From positions 1 through 19,937 of the forward strand of contig CAITNA010000012.1 in NCBI GenBank assembly GCA_903893675.1: a stretch of 19,937 nucleotides of DNA, given 5' to 3'. Both the position numbers and the translations under genes were made by a program. The notes beneath the pieces were generated by a model. That model made no database searches and was not told the origin of the DNA. It was given only the letters and a program-made list of their open reading frames with translations. This document shows, piece by piece, positions 6,697-13,637 of this stretch (position 1 is its first letter; each line of letters starts with the position of its first letter). The stretch comes from an uncultured Micrococcales bacterium. GTDB lineage: Bacteria; Actinomycetota; Actinomycetes; Actinomycetales; Microbacteriaceae.

Positions 6697-6752
6697 CTTT
6701 GCGCGTGATCACTCGAGTCCGCGCGCGAACGATTGAAACCAAGAGCCTCAGT

Positions 6753-6758
6753 TAGGCT
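6753..6758 (+). promoter_or_regulatory. Possible -10 of MFS_3 exporter gene
   Basis: TAGGCT lies 22 nt before the GTG start, predicting a short leader that contains the SD. It forms the right half of a small inverted repeat, AGCCT-cagtt-AGGCT (6744-6758), which could let a repressor cover the -10. A TTGAAA at 6733-6738 is only 14 bp upstream, short for a -35. The rest of the 138-bp gap (6643-6780) holds the terminator and an 8-bp palindrome GTGATCAC (6708-6715) of unknown meaning. Confidence 0.4.
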
Positions 6759-6770
6759 GAATCCCGTTCG

Positions 6771-6776
6771 AAGGAG
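6771..6776 (+). promoter_or_regulatory. Shine-Dalgarno fixing GTG start of MFS_3 exporter
   Basis: AAGGAG precedes GTG 6781 by four bases. It supports GTG 6781 over the upstream ATG at 6733, which lies before the promoter-like elements and would add a non-hydrophobic extension. Confidence 0.65.
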
Positions 6777-6780
6777 ACCG

Positions 6781-8010
6781 GTGACTGACACTGCCACTAA
6801 GCGCCAGCCGCTGGGTCGAGCCTTCAATCAGCTCTGGAGCGCCACCCTGGCCAGTCACGTGGCCGACGGGCTGCTCAAGACCGCCGTGCCACTTCTCGCA
6901 GCCTCGCTAACCCGCGACCCCGTCACCATCTCACTTCTCGGAGCCCTGGCCATGCTGCCGTGGCTGCTCTTTGCGATTCCTATCGGAACGATGGTCGATC
7001 GTGTCGACCGCCGAAAGGCCCTGGCCTGGTCGAACGTCGTGCGGTTCGGAGGTTCGGCAGCGCTGACTTTGAGCATCGCAAACCACAGTGTGAGCATCCC
7101 GGTGCTCTATGTCTTGGTGTTCTTAATTGGTGCCGCCGAAGTGCTCTATGACACCACCGCGCAGTCGCTGGTGCCGGCCATGCTGAAACCCGAGCTGCTC
7201 GAGCGCGCTAATTCGCGTTTGCAGATCGGCGCCACCACGGTGGGCGAGATGGTCGCCTCACCAATGAGCGGCGTGCTCTATGCCCTGGCCATCGGCATAC
7301 CTTTTGTGTCGGGCACCGCGGCGATCGGACTTGCGCTCATCCTGGTTTTGTTGATTCCTGGCAGCTACCGCAAGGCCATCAACTTGGATGCGCCTGCCGA
7401 GCCGACCTCGGCGCTTGCCGACATGAAGTTCGGCATCAAGTACCTCTATGAAGACAAGAACCTGCTTCGCCTGGTGCTTTACACAACCACCGTTGGCTTC
7501 TTCTTTAGTTCGACCGGTTCAACCATGGTGCTGTTTTTGCTGCACGACATGAAGGTTCCAGCCAGCATCTTCGGATTCGTGCTGCTGGCATCTGCGGTCG
7601 GCAACATTCTTGGCGGCATCTTTGCGCCGAGATTCTCGAAGCGGTTCGGTCGCATGAACACCATGGCTGCCGGCATCGTGCTCAGCGGTGTAGCCACCGC
7701 CCTCAGCGGGCTCTCACCGAACATCTGGTTCTGGCTGGTCTGCGCGGTGTTCGGTGGCGTTTGCATGGCTCAGTGGAACATATTGTTGATGAGCACGTAT
7801 CACCAGATCATTCCGAATGAACTCTTTGGGCGTATCCATGGCACGCGTCGCACTTTGGTATGGGGCTTGATGCCGTTTGGCAATCTGCTCGGTGGCGTGA
7901 TGGCGACTTTCGATTTGCGTGCACCGATGCTGATCGGCGGTGGCATTGCCGCGTTGGTTGCTCTGCTTGGCGTGCCGTTTGTGCGCAGCCTGAGCAAGCT
8001 CGTCGACTAG
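6781..8010 (+). CDS. MFS_3-type multidrug/siderophore-exporter-like permease
   Basis: 409 residues with about 12 hydrophobic segments. The N-terminus LGRAFNQLWSATLASHVADGLLKTAVPLLAASLT is typical of the MFS_3 (EntS-like) group. Motif A is IPIGTMVDRVDRRKAL in the loop after helix 2, and VGEMVASPMSGVLYAL belongs to helix 5. A cytosolic loop around residue 210 (LADMKFGIKYLYEDKNLLRLVL) separates the two six-helix halves, as expected for this family. Members export siderophores, antibiotics or dyes; the substrate is not readable from sequence. The gene is monocistronic, between a strong terminator and a convergent epimerase gene only 27 bp away (8011-8037), where I see no hairpin terminator. Confidence 0.85.
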   Translation: MTDTATKRQPLGRAFNQLWSATLASHVADGLLKTAVPLLAASLTRDPVTISLLGALAMLPWLLFAIPIGTMVDRVDRRKALAWSNVVRFGGSAALTLSIANHSVSIPVLYVLVFLIGAAEVLYDTTAQSLVPAMLKPELLERANSRLQIGATTVGEMVASPMSGVLYALAIGIPFVSGTAAIGLALILVLLIPGSYRKAINLDAPAEPTSALADMKFGIKYLYEDKNLLRLVLYTTTVGFFFSSTGSTMVLFLLHDMKVPASIFGFVLLASAVGNILGGIFAPRFSKRFGRMNTMAAGIVLSGVATALSGLSPNIWFWLVCAVFGGVCMAQWNILLMSTYHQIIPNELFGRIHGTRRTLVWGLMPFGNLLGGVMATFDLRAPMLIGGGIAALVALLGVPFVRSLSKLVD

Positions 8011-8037
8011 CGGCTAGACCAGAGGCCAAGCAGCAGG

Positions 8038-8934
8038 CTAGTGACCGGCTGCGACCCAGTCGCAGGCTGAGGCCAGGGTTGGGTGCTCGAACTTGAAGCC
8101 CGATTCAACCAAACGATTGGCGCTTAGCTTCTGATTGCACAGCAGCAGTTCGTCGGCTCCCTCGCCGAATGCCAGACGCAATGCAAAAGCAGGAACCGGC
8201 ACGATTGCTGGTCGGTGGAATGACTTGCCAAGCGCCTTCATCACATCGGTGCAGGTGGCGTGCTCAGGTGCCGTCAGGTTGTATGCGCCGCTGCACTTCT
8301 TGTTATCGATCAGGTGAATGATTGCGCGAACCTCGTCTGGCAGCGAGATCCATGCCCACCACTGACGACCGTTGCCAAGTGGGCCGGCAACGCCGAGTTT
8401 GAGAAGCGGAATGATGCGACCGAGTGCGCCTTTCGCGCGAGACATCACCATCGTGGTGCGCACCAGGCAAACGCGAACTGTGCTCGGGGCTTCGAGGGCT
8501 GCGTCTTCCCAGTCGCTTGCAAGGTCGGCAAGAAAGCCGGTGCCACGAAGGTCATCTTCACTGGCTGCTCCGCTGCCGGTGTCGCCATAGAACCCAGATG
8601 CACTGCCCGAGATGAAAACCTTCGGCTTCTTCTTGGCATCGGCCATCGCGCCAACGAGCAACTTCGTTGCGTTCACGCGCGACCAGATCAACTCTTCTTT
8701 GTAGGTCTTGGTCCACGGCAGCTTGCCGGTGGTTGCGCCTGCAAGGTTCACGATTGCATCGACGCCGGTTAGGGCATCCGGGGAAATGAAGTTGCGATCA
8801 GGGTGCCATTCGCGCTCGCTAGCGTCACGTGGGGCTCGGCGAACCATGGTGACGACCTCGTCGCCGCGGGCACGCAACACGCGCACCAGTTCTGATCCGA
8901 TAAGGCCTGTTGCTCCGGTGACCAGCACGCGCAT
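8038..8934 (-). CDS. TIGR01777-family NAD(P)-dependent epimerase (YfcH-like)
   Basis: 298 residues. The N-terminal Rossmann motif MRVLVTGATGLIGSELVRVL binds NAD(P). TIGR01777 hallmarks follow: VDAIVNLAGATTGKLPWTKTYKEEL (58-82), where other SDRs have a different loop, SGSASGFYGD with the active-site Tyr near 119, and LVRTTMVMSRAKGALGRI. WAWISLPDEVRAIIHLI and the DUF1731-like C-terminus (PVPAFALRLAFGEGADELLL...SGFKFEHPTL) complete the family. The substrate is unknown for the whole family. It is the last gene of the minus-strand operon, 8 bp after the aldo/keto reductase stop, with AGGAG overlapping that stop codon. Confidence 0.9.
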   Translation of the reverse strand: MRVLVTGATGLIGSELVRVLRARGDEVVTMVRRAPRDASEREWHPDRNFISPDALTGVDAIVNLAGATTGKLPWTKTYKEELIWSRVNATKLLVGAMADAKKKPKVFISGSASGFYGDTGSGAASEDDLRGTGFLADLASDWEDAALEAPSTVRVCLVRTTMVMSRAKGALGRIIPLLKLGVAGPLGNGRQWWAWISLPDEVRAIIHLIDNKKCSGAYNLTAPEHATCTDVMKALGKSFHRPAIVPVPAFALRLAFGEGADELLLCNQKLSANRLVESGFKFEHPTLASACDWVAAGH

Positions 8935-8939
8935 TTGGG

Positions 8940-8944
8940 CTCCT
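8940..8944 (-). promoter_or_regulatory. SD of epimerase gene overlapping upstream stop
   Basis: AGGAG on the minus strand ends five bases before ATG 8934 and shares bases with the TAG stop of the aldo/keto reductase (8943-8945). A ribosome terminating upstream would be placed on the next SD. Confidence 0.6.
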
Positions 8945-9767
8945 AATTCATGTCGTCAGGATGAGTGGCCAGTCGAGTCTCGGTGTTCAGAGTCGCGATC
9001 TGAGCCATGTCGGCATCCGTTAAGGCGAAACCGAAGACATCGAAGTTTTCTTCCAAGCGCTCAGGGTTAGAAGACTTCGGAATCACGAGGTTGCCCAGCT
9101 GCAGGTGCCAGCGAATGACCACCTGGGCAGGGCTCTTGCCGTGTCTGGCGGCGATTTCGGCCAGCACTGGGTTGTCGAGGAACTTCGCTCGGCCAAGCGG
9201 CGCCCAGGCCTCTGTGGCGATGCCGTGGGCCTTGTTGAAGGCTCTCAGCTCGACGTTTGCCAGCTGCGGGTGCATCTCGACCTGATCGATGGCCGGGGTG
9301 ACGTTTGCCGAGGCGAGAAGCTTCTCGAGGTGATGCGGCAAGAAGTTGCTCACGCCAATCGAGCGCACCTTTCCGGTGGCAAGGGCATCCTCGAAGGCGC
9401 GCCAGGTTTCGACGTATTTGTCTTGCTTCGGGCAAGGCCAGTGAATCAACATCATGTCGACATAGCCGATGTTCAGGCGGTCGACTGATTCTTGGATGGC
9501 CTCTGCCGCATTTTCATAACCGTGACGGTCGTTCCAGATTTTGGTGGTGACGAAGATTTCTTCGCGATCGATTTTGCTCTTGCGAATTGCGGCACCGACT
9601 TCGAACTCGTTGTCATAGAGCGCGGCGGTGTCAATTCGTCGATAGCCGATGTCGAGCGCGAGGCCAACAAGGTTCACAGCGATGTCTTGACCGACCTTGT
9701 AAACACCGAGCCCGAGCTGGGGCATTGTGTGCCCCGAGTTCAGGGTGATTAGAGGTGAGGCGTTCAT
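8943..9767 (-). CDS. Aldo/keto reductase, AKR5-like (2,5-diketo-D-gluconate reductase type)
   Basis: 274-residue TIM-barrel NADPH-dependent carbonyl reductase. The catalytic tetrad is intact: Asp46 (YRRIDTAALYDNE), Tyr51, Lys76 (FVTTKIW) and His109 (MLIHWPCP). The signature GKVRSIGVSNF and the cofactor loop VIPKSSNPERLEENFDVF (IPKS motif) are present. The start ATG 9767 forms an ATGA overlap with the stop of the YciI gene and begins with the family-typical LITLNSGHTMPQLGLGVYKVG. A longer in-frame extension to 9902 runs through the YciI gene and is not protein-like. AKR5 enzymes reduce aldehydes and ketones, often methylglyoxal or diketogluconate; the physiological substrate is not determined. 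Confidence 0.92.
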   Translation of the reverse strand: MNASPLITLNSGHTMPQLGLGVYKVGQDIAVNLVGLALDIGYRRIDTAALYDNEFEVGAAIRKSKIDREEIFVTTKIWNDRHGYENAAEAIQESVDRLNIGYVDMMLIHWPCPKQDKYVETWRAFEDALATGKVRSIGVSNFLPHHLEKLLASANVTPAIDQVEMHPQLANVELRAFNKAHGIATEAWAPLGRAKFLDNPVLAEIAARHGKSPAQVVIRWHLQLGNLVIPKSSNPERLEENFDVFGFALTDADMAQIATLNTETRLATHPDDMN

Positions 9768-10057
9768 GCGTCGAGGTGTTTCGCAAATGGGCCAAAGATT
9801 GCGTTCCACTGCTGAATCGTGCGCTCTTCGATGAGGCCGGCGATATCGAACGGGTCGTCGTTGAGCAGGCTTGAAATTTGCTCGAGCGATTCGCCCTGCC
9901 AAATCAGCAGTGCAGTTGGCATGTCGATCATTGGTCCGCTGGCGAGCAAGTCGCCGGCTTTGAGCCGCTCGGTGAGCCAGGCGCGGTGGGTTGGGCGAAC
10001 TGCGGCAACGGCATCGGTGTCGTCGACGTATTTATAGGTGACCGCGAAAACTGCCAT
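9764..10057 (-). CDS. YciI-family small protein
   Basis: 97 residues with a ferredoxin-like alpha/beta fold typical of YciI/YCII domains. The conserved Arg-x-x-His (RPTHRAWL, His24), the LLASGPM turn and the late DDPFDIAGL segment are all present. YciI proteins are usually small cytosolic dimers, often adjacent to oxidoreductases, and their chemistry is poorly defined; some act on chlorinated aromatics. Here the gene is coupled on both sides: AAGGAG sits five bases before the ATG and 2 bp separate it from the MFS stop, while its own stop overlaps the aldo/keto reductase start. This pairing suggests a shared substrate, but that is inference. Confidence 0.88.
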   Translation of the reverse strand: MAVFAVTYKYVDDTDAVAAVRPTHRAWLTERLKAGDLLASGPMIDMPTALLIWQGESLEQISSLLNDDPFDIAGLIEERTIQQWNAIFGPFAKHLDA

Positions 10058-10059
10058 GG

Positions 10060-11259
10060 CTACTCCTTGATGATGGTGAGGCTTGTGGTGTCTTGATGCG
10101 GCTCGCCGAGGTCAGGCGTGATGCGAATGGTCAGCACCGCGACGGCAACTGCCGCGAGGCCAAGCACAATCGAGATTGCCAGAGCCGCAACCGGCGAGAT
10201 GGTGTCGATAGCGATGCCGGCTAGGGCCGCACCTGCCGAGTAGCCAACCAGCTGGCCTGTTCCGATCCAGCCGTAAGCCTCTGCCGAGTCTGCTGGCTTG
10301 ATCTTTACGCCGATGATGGCCCCCAGAACGCCGAGAGCCGGGGCAACGCCAAGGCCCGCGATGAACCAGCACAGCGCCACCCAGGTGGCAACGCTAGGGG
10401 TCACCAGCACGAGGCCATAGCCGATGCAGACCAGCACCAGAAAGCGGGTCAGAGCCCAGCGACCGTGGTTGTGGCGACCAATCAGGATGCCGCCGAGCAT
10501 TGAGCCGACCGAGAGGCTGGCGATCAACCACCCGGCGGTGTGCTTATCGAACATTGCAACGGTGCCAACTTCGACGCCGCTGAACGAGCCGATCAATAGC
10601 ATTCCGAGAACAAGGTTGGCCAGCACCAACTTGTTGCGCAGCACGCCACCGATGCGTCTGGTCGATGCCGGGATCTTCAGGTCTTTGACCTCTGGGTTTG
10701 CTGTGAACGAAAGCGCTCCGAGAATCTGAATGATGCCCATGGTGATGACCGGGAAAGCCGTGTTGAACGAAGCCGCGAGAAGAGTTGCGAGAACCGGCCC
10801 AATCACCCAGATAATTTCCTGGCTGGCTGCATCGAAAGAAAACAAAATTGGCAGCAAACGCTTTTTCACCATGGATGGATAAACCGTGCGAGCCGCTGCC
10901 TGAATCGGTGGCGAGAAAAGTCCGATGCTCAGTGAGAAGAACACGGTGAGTAAAGGTGCGTTTGAAACCAGCAAGACCGCGAATGTGCAGAGCGCGCTGA
11001 TTGTCGCCGTTGGAAGCAGAATTTGGCGAATGCCATACTTGCTCATCGCGCGACCTAGCACGGGGTTGCTGATTGCGGCACCGACAGTTTCAGCACCGAG
11101 CGCTATGCCCGCGGTGGTGTAGTTGCCATAGAGATGCTGAATGTGCATCACGAGCGCAATCGACATCATGCCGAAAGGAAAACGTGCGAGCAGCTGCGTG
11201 CTCACAATGCGCGTGAAGCCGGGCGTGCGAAACAGTTCGCGATAGGTCGGTTTAGACAT
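10060..11259 (-). CDS. MFS transporter of unknown substrate
   Basis: 399 residues with about 12 transmembrane helices. It starts MSKPTYRELFRTPGFTRIVS, a common N-terminus of actinobacterial MFS permeases, followed by QLLARFPFGMMSIALVMHI. The motif-A region is GAAISNPVLGRAMSKYGIRQILL, with the usual acidic residue absent. The central cytosolic loop (about 185-205, NPEVKDLKIPASTRRIGG) divides the halves, and SVGSMLGGILIGRHNHGRW is the second-half equivalent of motif A. The ATG is directly joined to the TAA of pmt (TAAATG, no spacing) and there is no good SD, so it depends on coupling. Neighbouring Pmt and redox genes do not reveal the substrate. Confidence 0.85.
   Translation of the reverse strand: MSKPTYRELFRTPGFTRIVSTQLLARFPFGMMSIALVMHIQHLYGNYTTAGIALGAETVGAAISNPVLGRAMSKYGIRQILLPTATISALCTFAVLLVSNAPLLTVFFSLSIGLFSPPIQAAARTVYPSMVKKRLLPILFSFDAASQEIIWVIGPVLATLLAASFNTAFPVITMGIIQILGALSFTANPEVKDLKIPASTRRIGGVLRNKLVLANLVLGMLLIGSFSGVEVGTVAMFDKHTAGWLIASLSVGSMLGGILIGRHNHGRWALTRFLVLVCIGYGLVLVTPSVATWVALCWFIAGLGVAPALGVLGAIIGVKIKPADSAEAYGWIGTGQLVGYSAGAALAGIAIDTISPVAALAISIVLGLAAVAVAVLTIRITPDLGEPHQDTTSLTIIKE
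10063..10068 (-). promoter_or_regulatory. SD of YciI gene
   Basis: AAGGAG on the minus strand lies five bases before ATG 10057, inside the 3' end of the upstream MFS gene. It is the strongest SD in this operon. Confidence 0.6.
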
Positions 11260-12774
11260 TTAGATCCAACTCGGCAGCCACATGTGAGCTAGCCAGTACC
11301 AGTATGGGACCCAAGTGCCAAACCAGATAGTGGTGAAGAACGCGCTGAACGCGACTGCGGCAACGGCGAATAACACGTATGTGCGAACTGCGGCCGGGCG
11401 GGCATCCGGGTCGGTTTGGCGCCAAAGCACGGCAAGGGCATAGGCCAGGGCAAGCACCACGAAAGGTTCGAAGGCCACGATGTAGAACTGGAAAACGGTG
11501 CGCTGCAGGTAGAGCATCCAAGGCAGGTAACCGGCGGCAACGCCAAGCAGGAGCAGGCCTGCAACGCGGTCGCGGCGCTTTAGGTAGACGAAGACCAAGA
11601 ACAAAATCGCGGCAACGGCAGCCCACCAGATCACCACGTTAGACAGCGCGGTGATGGCAGACGAGCAGCCGCCATCGGCCGCACAACCGCTCTGGCCGAG
11701 CGATGCGCCCTGATAGAAAAACGAGACCGGGCGAATCTGCAGCAACCAGATCAGCGGGCTAGAGGCATAGGCGTGCGGGGTGCGAAGCCCCATGTGGAAC
11801 GCGTATGCGTCTGCGTGATAGTGCCAGAGCGATTGCAACGGGATGGGCACCCATGAAAGTAGGCCCGTCCAGCGATTGGCCGGGTCGTCTGCCCAGCCGC
11901 GGTCGTAGCCACCGGTGGTGGTGAGCCAGCCAGTCCAAGTTGCGATGTAGGTGATCAAGGCTGCAGGAACCAGCAGCACGAACTTAGCGACTGCCTGTTT
12001 GAACTGACTTACCCAGCTGAAGCCGTCGTCGGTCGAGTCAAGCGCGAGTGCGATTTTGCGCAACGCTGAACGCTGGCGCAGGGCATCCGAGACAACCAGA
12101 TAGACACCGAAGAATGCCAAGAAGTAGACGCCGCTCCACTTGGTTGCGCTCGCCGCACCGAAAGCAACACCGGCTGCGATGAGCCATGGGCGTCGCCAGA
12201 CCGAAGCATCGAGTTGGTCGCGATCGCGAATTACAAAATAGGCGGCAAGCGCAACGAAGAAAGCCAGGATGCCGTCTAGCAGTGCGGTGCGAGACATCAC
12301 AATCGCGAGACCATCGATTGCCATGAAGAAACCGGCGGCTGCGGCCCAGTAGCTCGAGCGGAACAGGCGCTTGCCGATCAGCACGACGAGCAGAACAGTG
12401 AGGGTGCCGAGAATTGCGGTGGTGAAGCGCCAACCGAATGAGTTGTTGACGCCGAAGATTTGAATGCCGAGACCGATTAACCATTTGCCGAGTGGTGGGT
12501 GAACCACGAACGAACCGTCTGCCAAGAAGCCAGGTGCGTTGCCGGCTGCAAACAAAGAGTCTGCGTTCGATGGCCAGCTGTGCTCGAAGCCGGTCGAGGT
12601 GAGGCTGATCGCATCCTTGACGTAATAGGTCTCATCGAAAACCAGCGAGTGCGGGTAGCCGAGGTTATAGAAGCGCAGCACCGCAGCGAGCCCGACCACC
12701 AGCCAGGTAGACCAGCGGTCGAAGAGTGCCCTGAACTTGTCGTCGAGCAGGCGAGCGGTCAGGGTGGCGAACAT
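11260..12774 (-). CDS. pmt: Protein O-mannosyltransferase (dolichyl/polyprenyl-phosphate-mannose dependent, GT39)
   Basis: 504-residue polytopic membrane glycosyltransferase. After the first helix comes FYNLGYPHSLVFDETYYVKD, with the catalytic-type Asp47-Glu48 of the PMT family in the first extracytoplasmic loop. HPPLGKWLIGLGIQIFG (92-108) is the second diagnostic stretch. About ten hydrophobic helices follow, with a long external loop carrying WTGWLTTTGGYDRGW and PVSFFYQGA, and the C-terminal IWFGTWVPYWYW aromatic segment. Actinobacterial Pmt (Rv1002c type) transfers mannose from polyprenyl-phosphate-mannose to secreted proteins during Sec export. The gene heads a five-gene minus-strand operon and is divergent from rsmI across 38 bp, as in M. 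tuberculosis. It is predicted to be leaderless. Confidence 0.93.
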   Translation of the reverse strand: MFATLTARLLDDKFRALFDRWSTWLVVGLAAVLRFYNLGYPHSLVFDETYYVKDAISLTSTGFEHSWPSNADSLFAAGNAPGFLADGSFVVHPPLGKWLIGLGIQIFGVNNSFGWRFTTAILGTLTVLLVVLIGKRLFRSSYWAAAAGFFMAIDGLAIVMSRTALLDGILAFFVALAAYFVIRDRDQLDASVWRRPWLIAAGVAFGAASATKWSGVYFLAFFGVYLVVSDALRQRSALRKIALALDSTDDGFSWVSQFKQAVAKFVLLVPAALITYIATWTGWLTTTGGYDRGWADDPANRWTGLLSWVPIPLQSLWHYHADAYAFHMGLRTPHAYASSPLIWLLQIRPVSFFYQGASLGQSGCAADGGCSSAITALSNVVIWWAAVAAILFLVFVYLKRRDRVAGLLLLGVAAGYLPWMLYLQRTVFQFYIVAFEPFVVLALAYALAVLWRQTDPDARPAAVRTYVLFAVAAVAFSAFFTTIWFGTWVPYWYWLAHMWLPSWI

Positions 12775-12780
12775 GCTCCA

Positions 12781-12786
12781 ATGCTA
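12781..12786 (-). promoter_or_regulatory. -10 element of leaderless pmt operon
   Basis: On the minus strand TAGCAT is followed by TGGAGC and the ATG at 12774. The GGAG inside the 6-nt spacer is too close to serve as a normal SD. With a 17-bp spacer the -35 would be TTCAAA (12804-12809), which overlaps the rsmI -10, so the two promoters compete for the same DNA. Confidence 0.55.
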
Positions 12787-12800
12787 ATTTGACCCCCTGA

Positions 12801-12806
12801 TAGTTT
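12801..12806 (+). promoter_or_regulatory. -10 element of leaderless rsmI operon
   Basis: TAGTTT is followed by GAACCT and GTG 12813. The predicted transcription starts for pmt and rsmI are 39 bp apart, so the whole intergenic region is promoter. Confidence 0.6.
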
Positions 12807-12812
12807 GAACCT

Positions 12813-13637
12813 GTGCTGATTCTCGCCGCGACCCCAATAGGCAACCTCTCGGATGCCTCGCCCCGCCTAGTCGAGAACCTGCAGTCAGCCCTCTATATCG
12901 CTGCCGAAGACACCCGCACCCTTTATAAGTTGGCCCAGGCCCTTGGCATCTCGGTTACGGCCAAGACCTTTAGCCTGCACGACCACAATGAGCGCGAGCG
13001 AGTCGGCCAGTTGGTCGAAATTGCCCGCGATAACGACCTATTAGTAGTCAGCGACGCCGGCATGCCTACGGTCAGTGACCCGGGCTTCAATCTGGTTCGG
13101 GCCTGTGCCGAGGCTGGGGTCGCAGTCTCGGTGATTCCAGGGCCAAGTGCGGTTCTGGCCGCGCTCGCGGTATCTGGCCTGCCAACCGACCGCTTCACCT
13201 TCGAGGGCTTCATTGGCCGCAAGGATGGCGAGCGCCGCAAGCAGTTCGAGTCACTTGCCGCCGAGCGCCGCACGATGATCTTCTTCGAATCGCCGCATCG
13301 CATCGCCGAGAGCCTTGCCGCGGCCGCCGAGGTGTTCGGCGTAGACCGCCCTGCCTCGGTCTCGCGCGAGCTGACCAAGAAGTTTGAGCACACCGAGCGC
13401 GGGTCGCTCGCCGAGCTCGCCATCTGGGCCCAGTCAGACCCGAAGGGCGAGATGGTGATCGTGATTGCGGGGGCAGCCGAGACTGAGCACGACATCCAAG
13501 CGTTGGTTGCCCGCGTGCTGCAGCTTCAAGACCAGGGCGTGCGCCTGAAAGAGGCCGTTGCCGAAGTTGCCGAACTTTACGGCGCATCCAAGTCGGAGCT
13601 CTACCAACTGGCCCTAGACGCTCGTAAAATCGTCTAA
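12813..13637 (+). CDS. rsmI: 16S rRNA (cytidine1402-2'-O)-methyltransferase RsmI
   Basis: 274 residues, normal length. It uses SAM to 2'-O-methylate C1402 in the ribosomal P-site decoding region. The tetrapyrrole-methylase fold is marked by ILAATPIGNLSD at the start, EDTRT (31-35), SDAGMPTVSDPG, VIPGPSAVLAAL, FFESPHRI and SRELTKKFEH..RG. The C-terminal helical domain (GVRLKEAVAEVAELYGASKSELYQLAL) is the usual RsmI HTH-like tail. The GTG start is fixed by ATPIGNL beginning at residue 6 and by the -10 box 6 nt upstream. It is the first gene of the housekeeping operon and overlaps metG by TAATG, implying translational coupling. Confidence 0.96.
   Translation: MLILAATPIGNLSDASPRLVENLQSALYIAAEDTRTLYKLAQALGISVTAKTFSLHDHNERERVGQLVEIARDNDLLVVSDAGMPTVSDPGFNLVRACAEAGVAVSVIPGPSAVLAALAVSGLPTDRFTFEGFIGRKDGERRKQFESLAAERRTMIFFESPHRIAESLAAAAEVFGVDRPASVSRELTKKFEHTERGSLAELAIWAQSDPKGEMVIVIAGAAETEHDIQALVARVLQLQDQGVRLKEAVAEVAELYGASKSELYQLALDARKIV

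Noticed and set aside
6708..6715. GTGATCAC palindrome as a regulator site
   Set aside because: A single 8-bp palindrome is expected by chance in this much sequence and it is not placed on a clear promoter.
6252..6827. 191-codon hydrophobic minus-strand frame (FFAAGFFAAV repeats)
   Set aside because: It is the antisense reading of AAG/GCA codon repeats in the H1-like gene and would run through the terminator.
9768..9902. N-terminal extension of the aldo/keto reductase
   Set aside because: It overlaps the YciI gene, is Arg/Pro-rich with no similarity to the family, and the ATGA overlap at 9767 gives the natural start.
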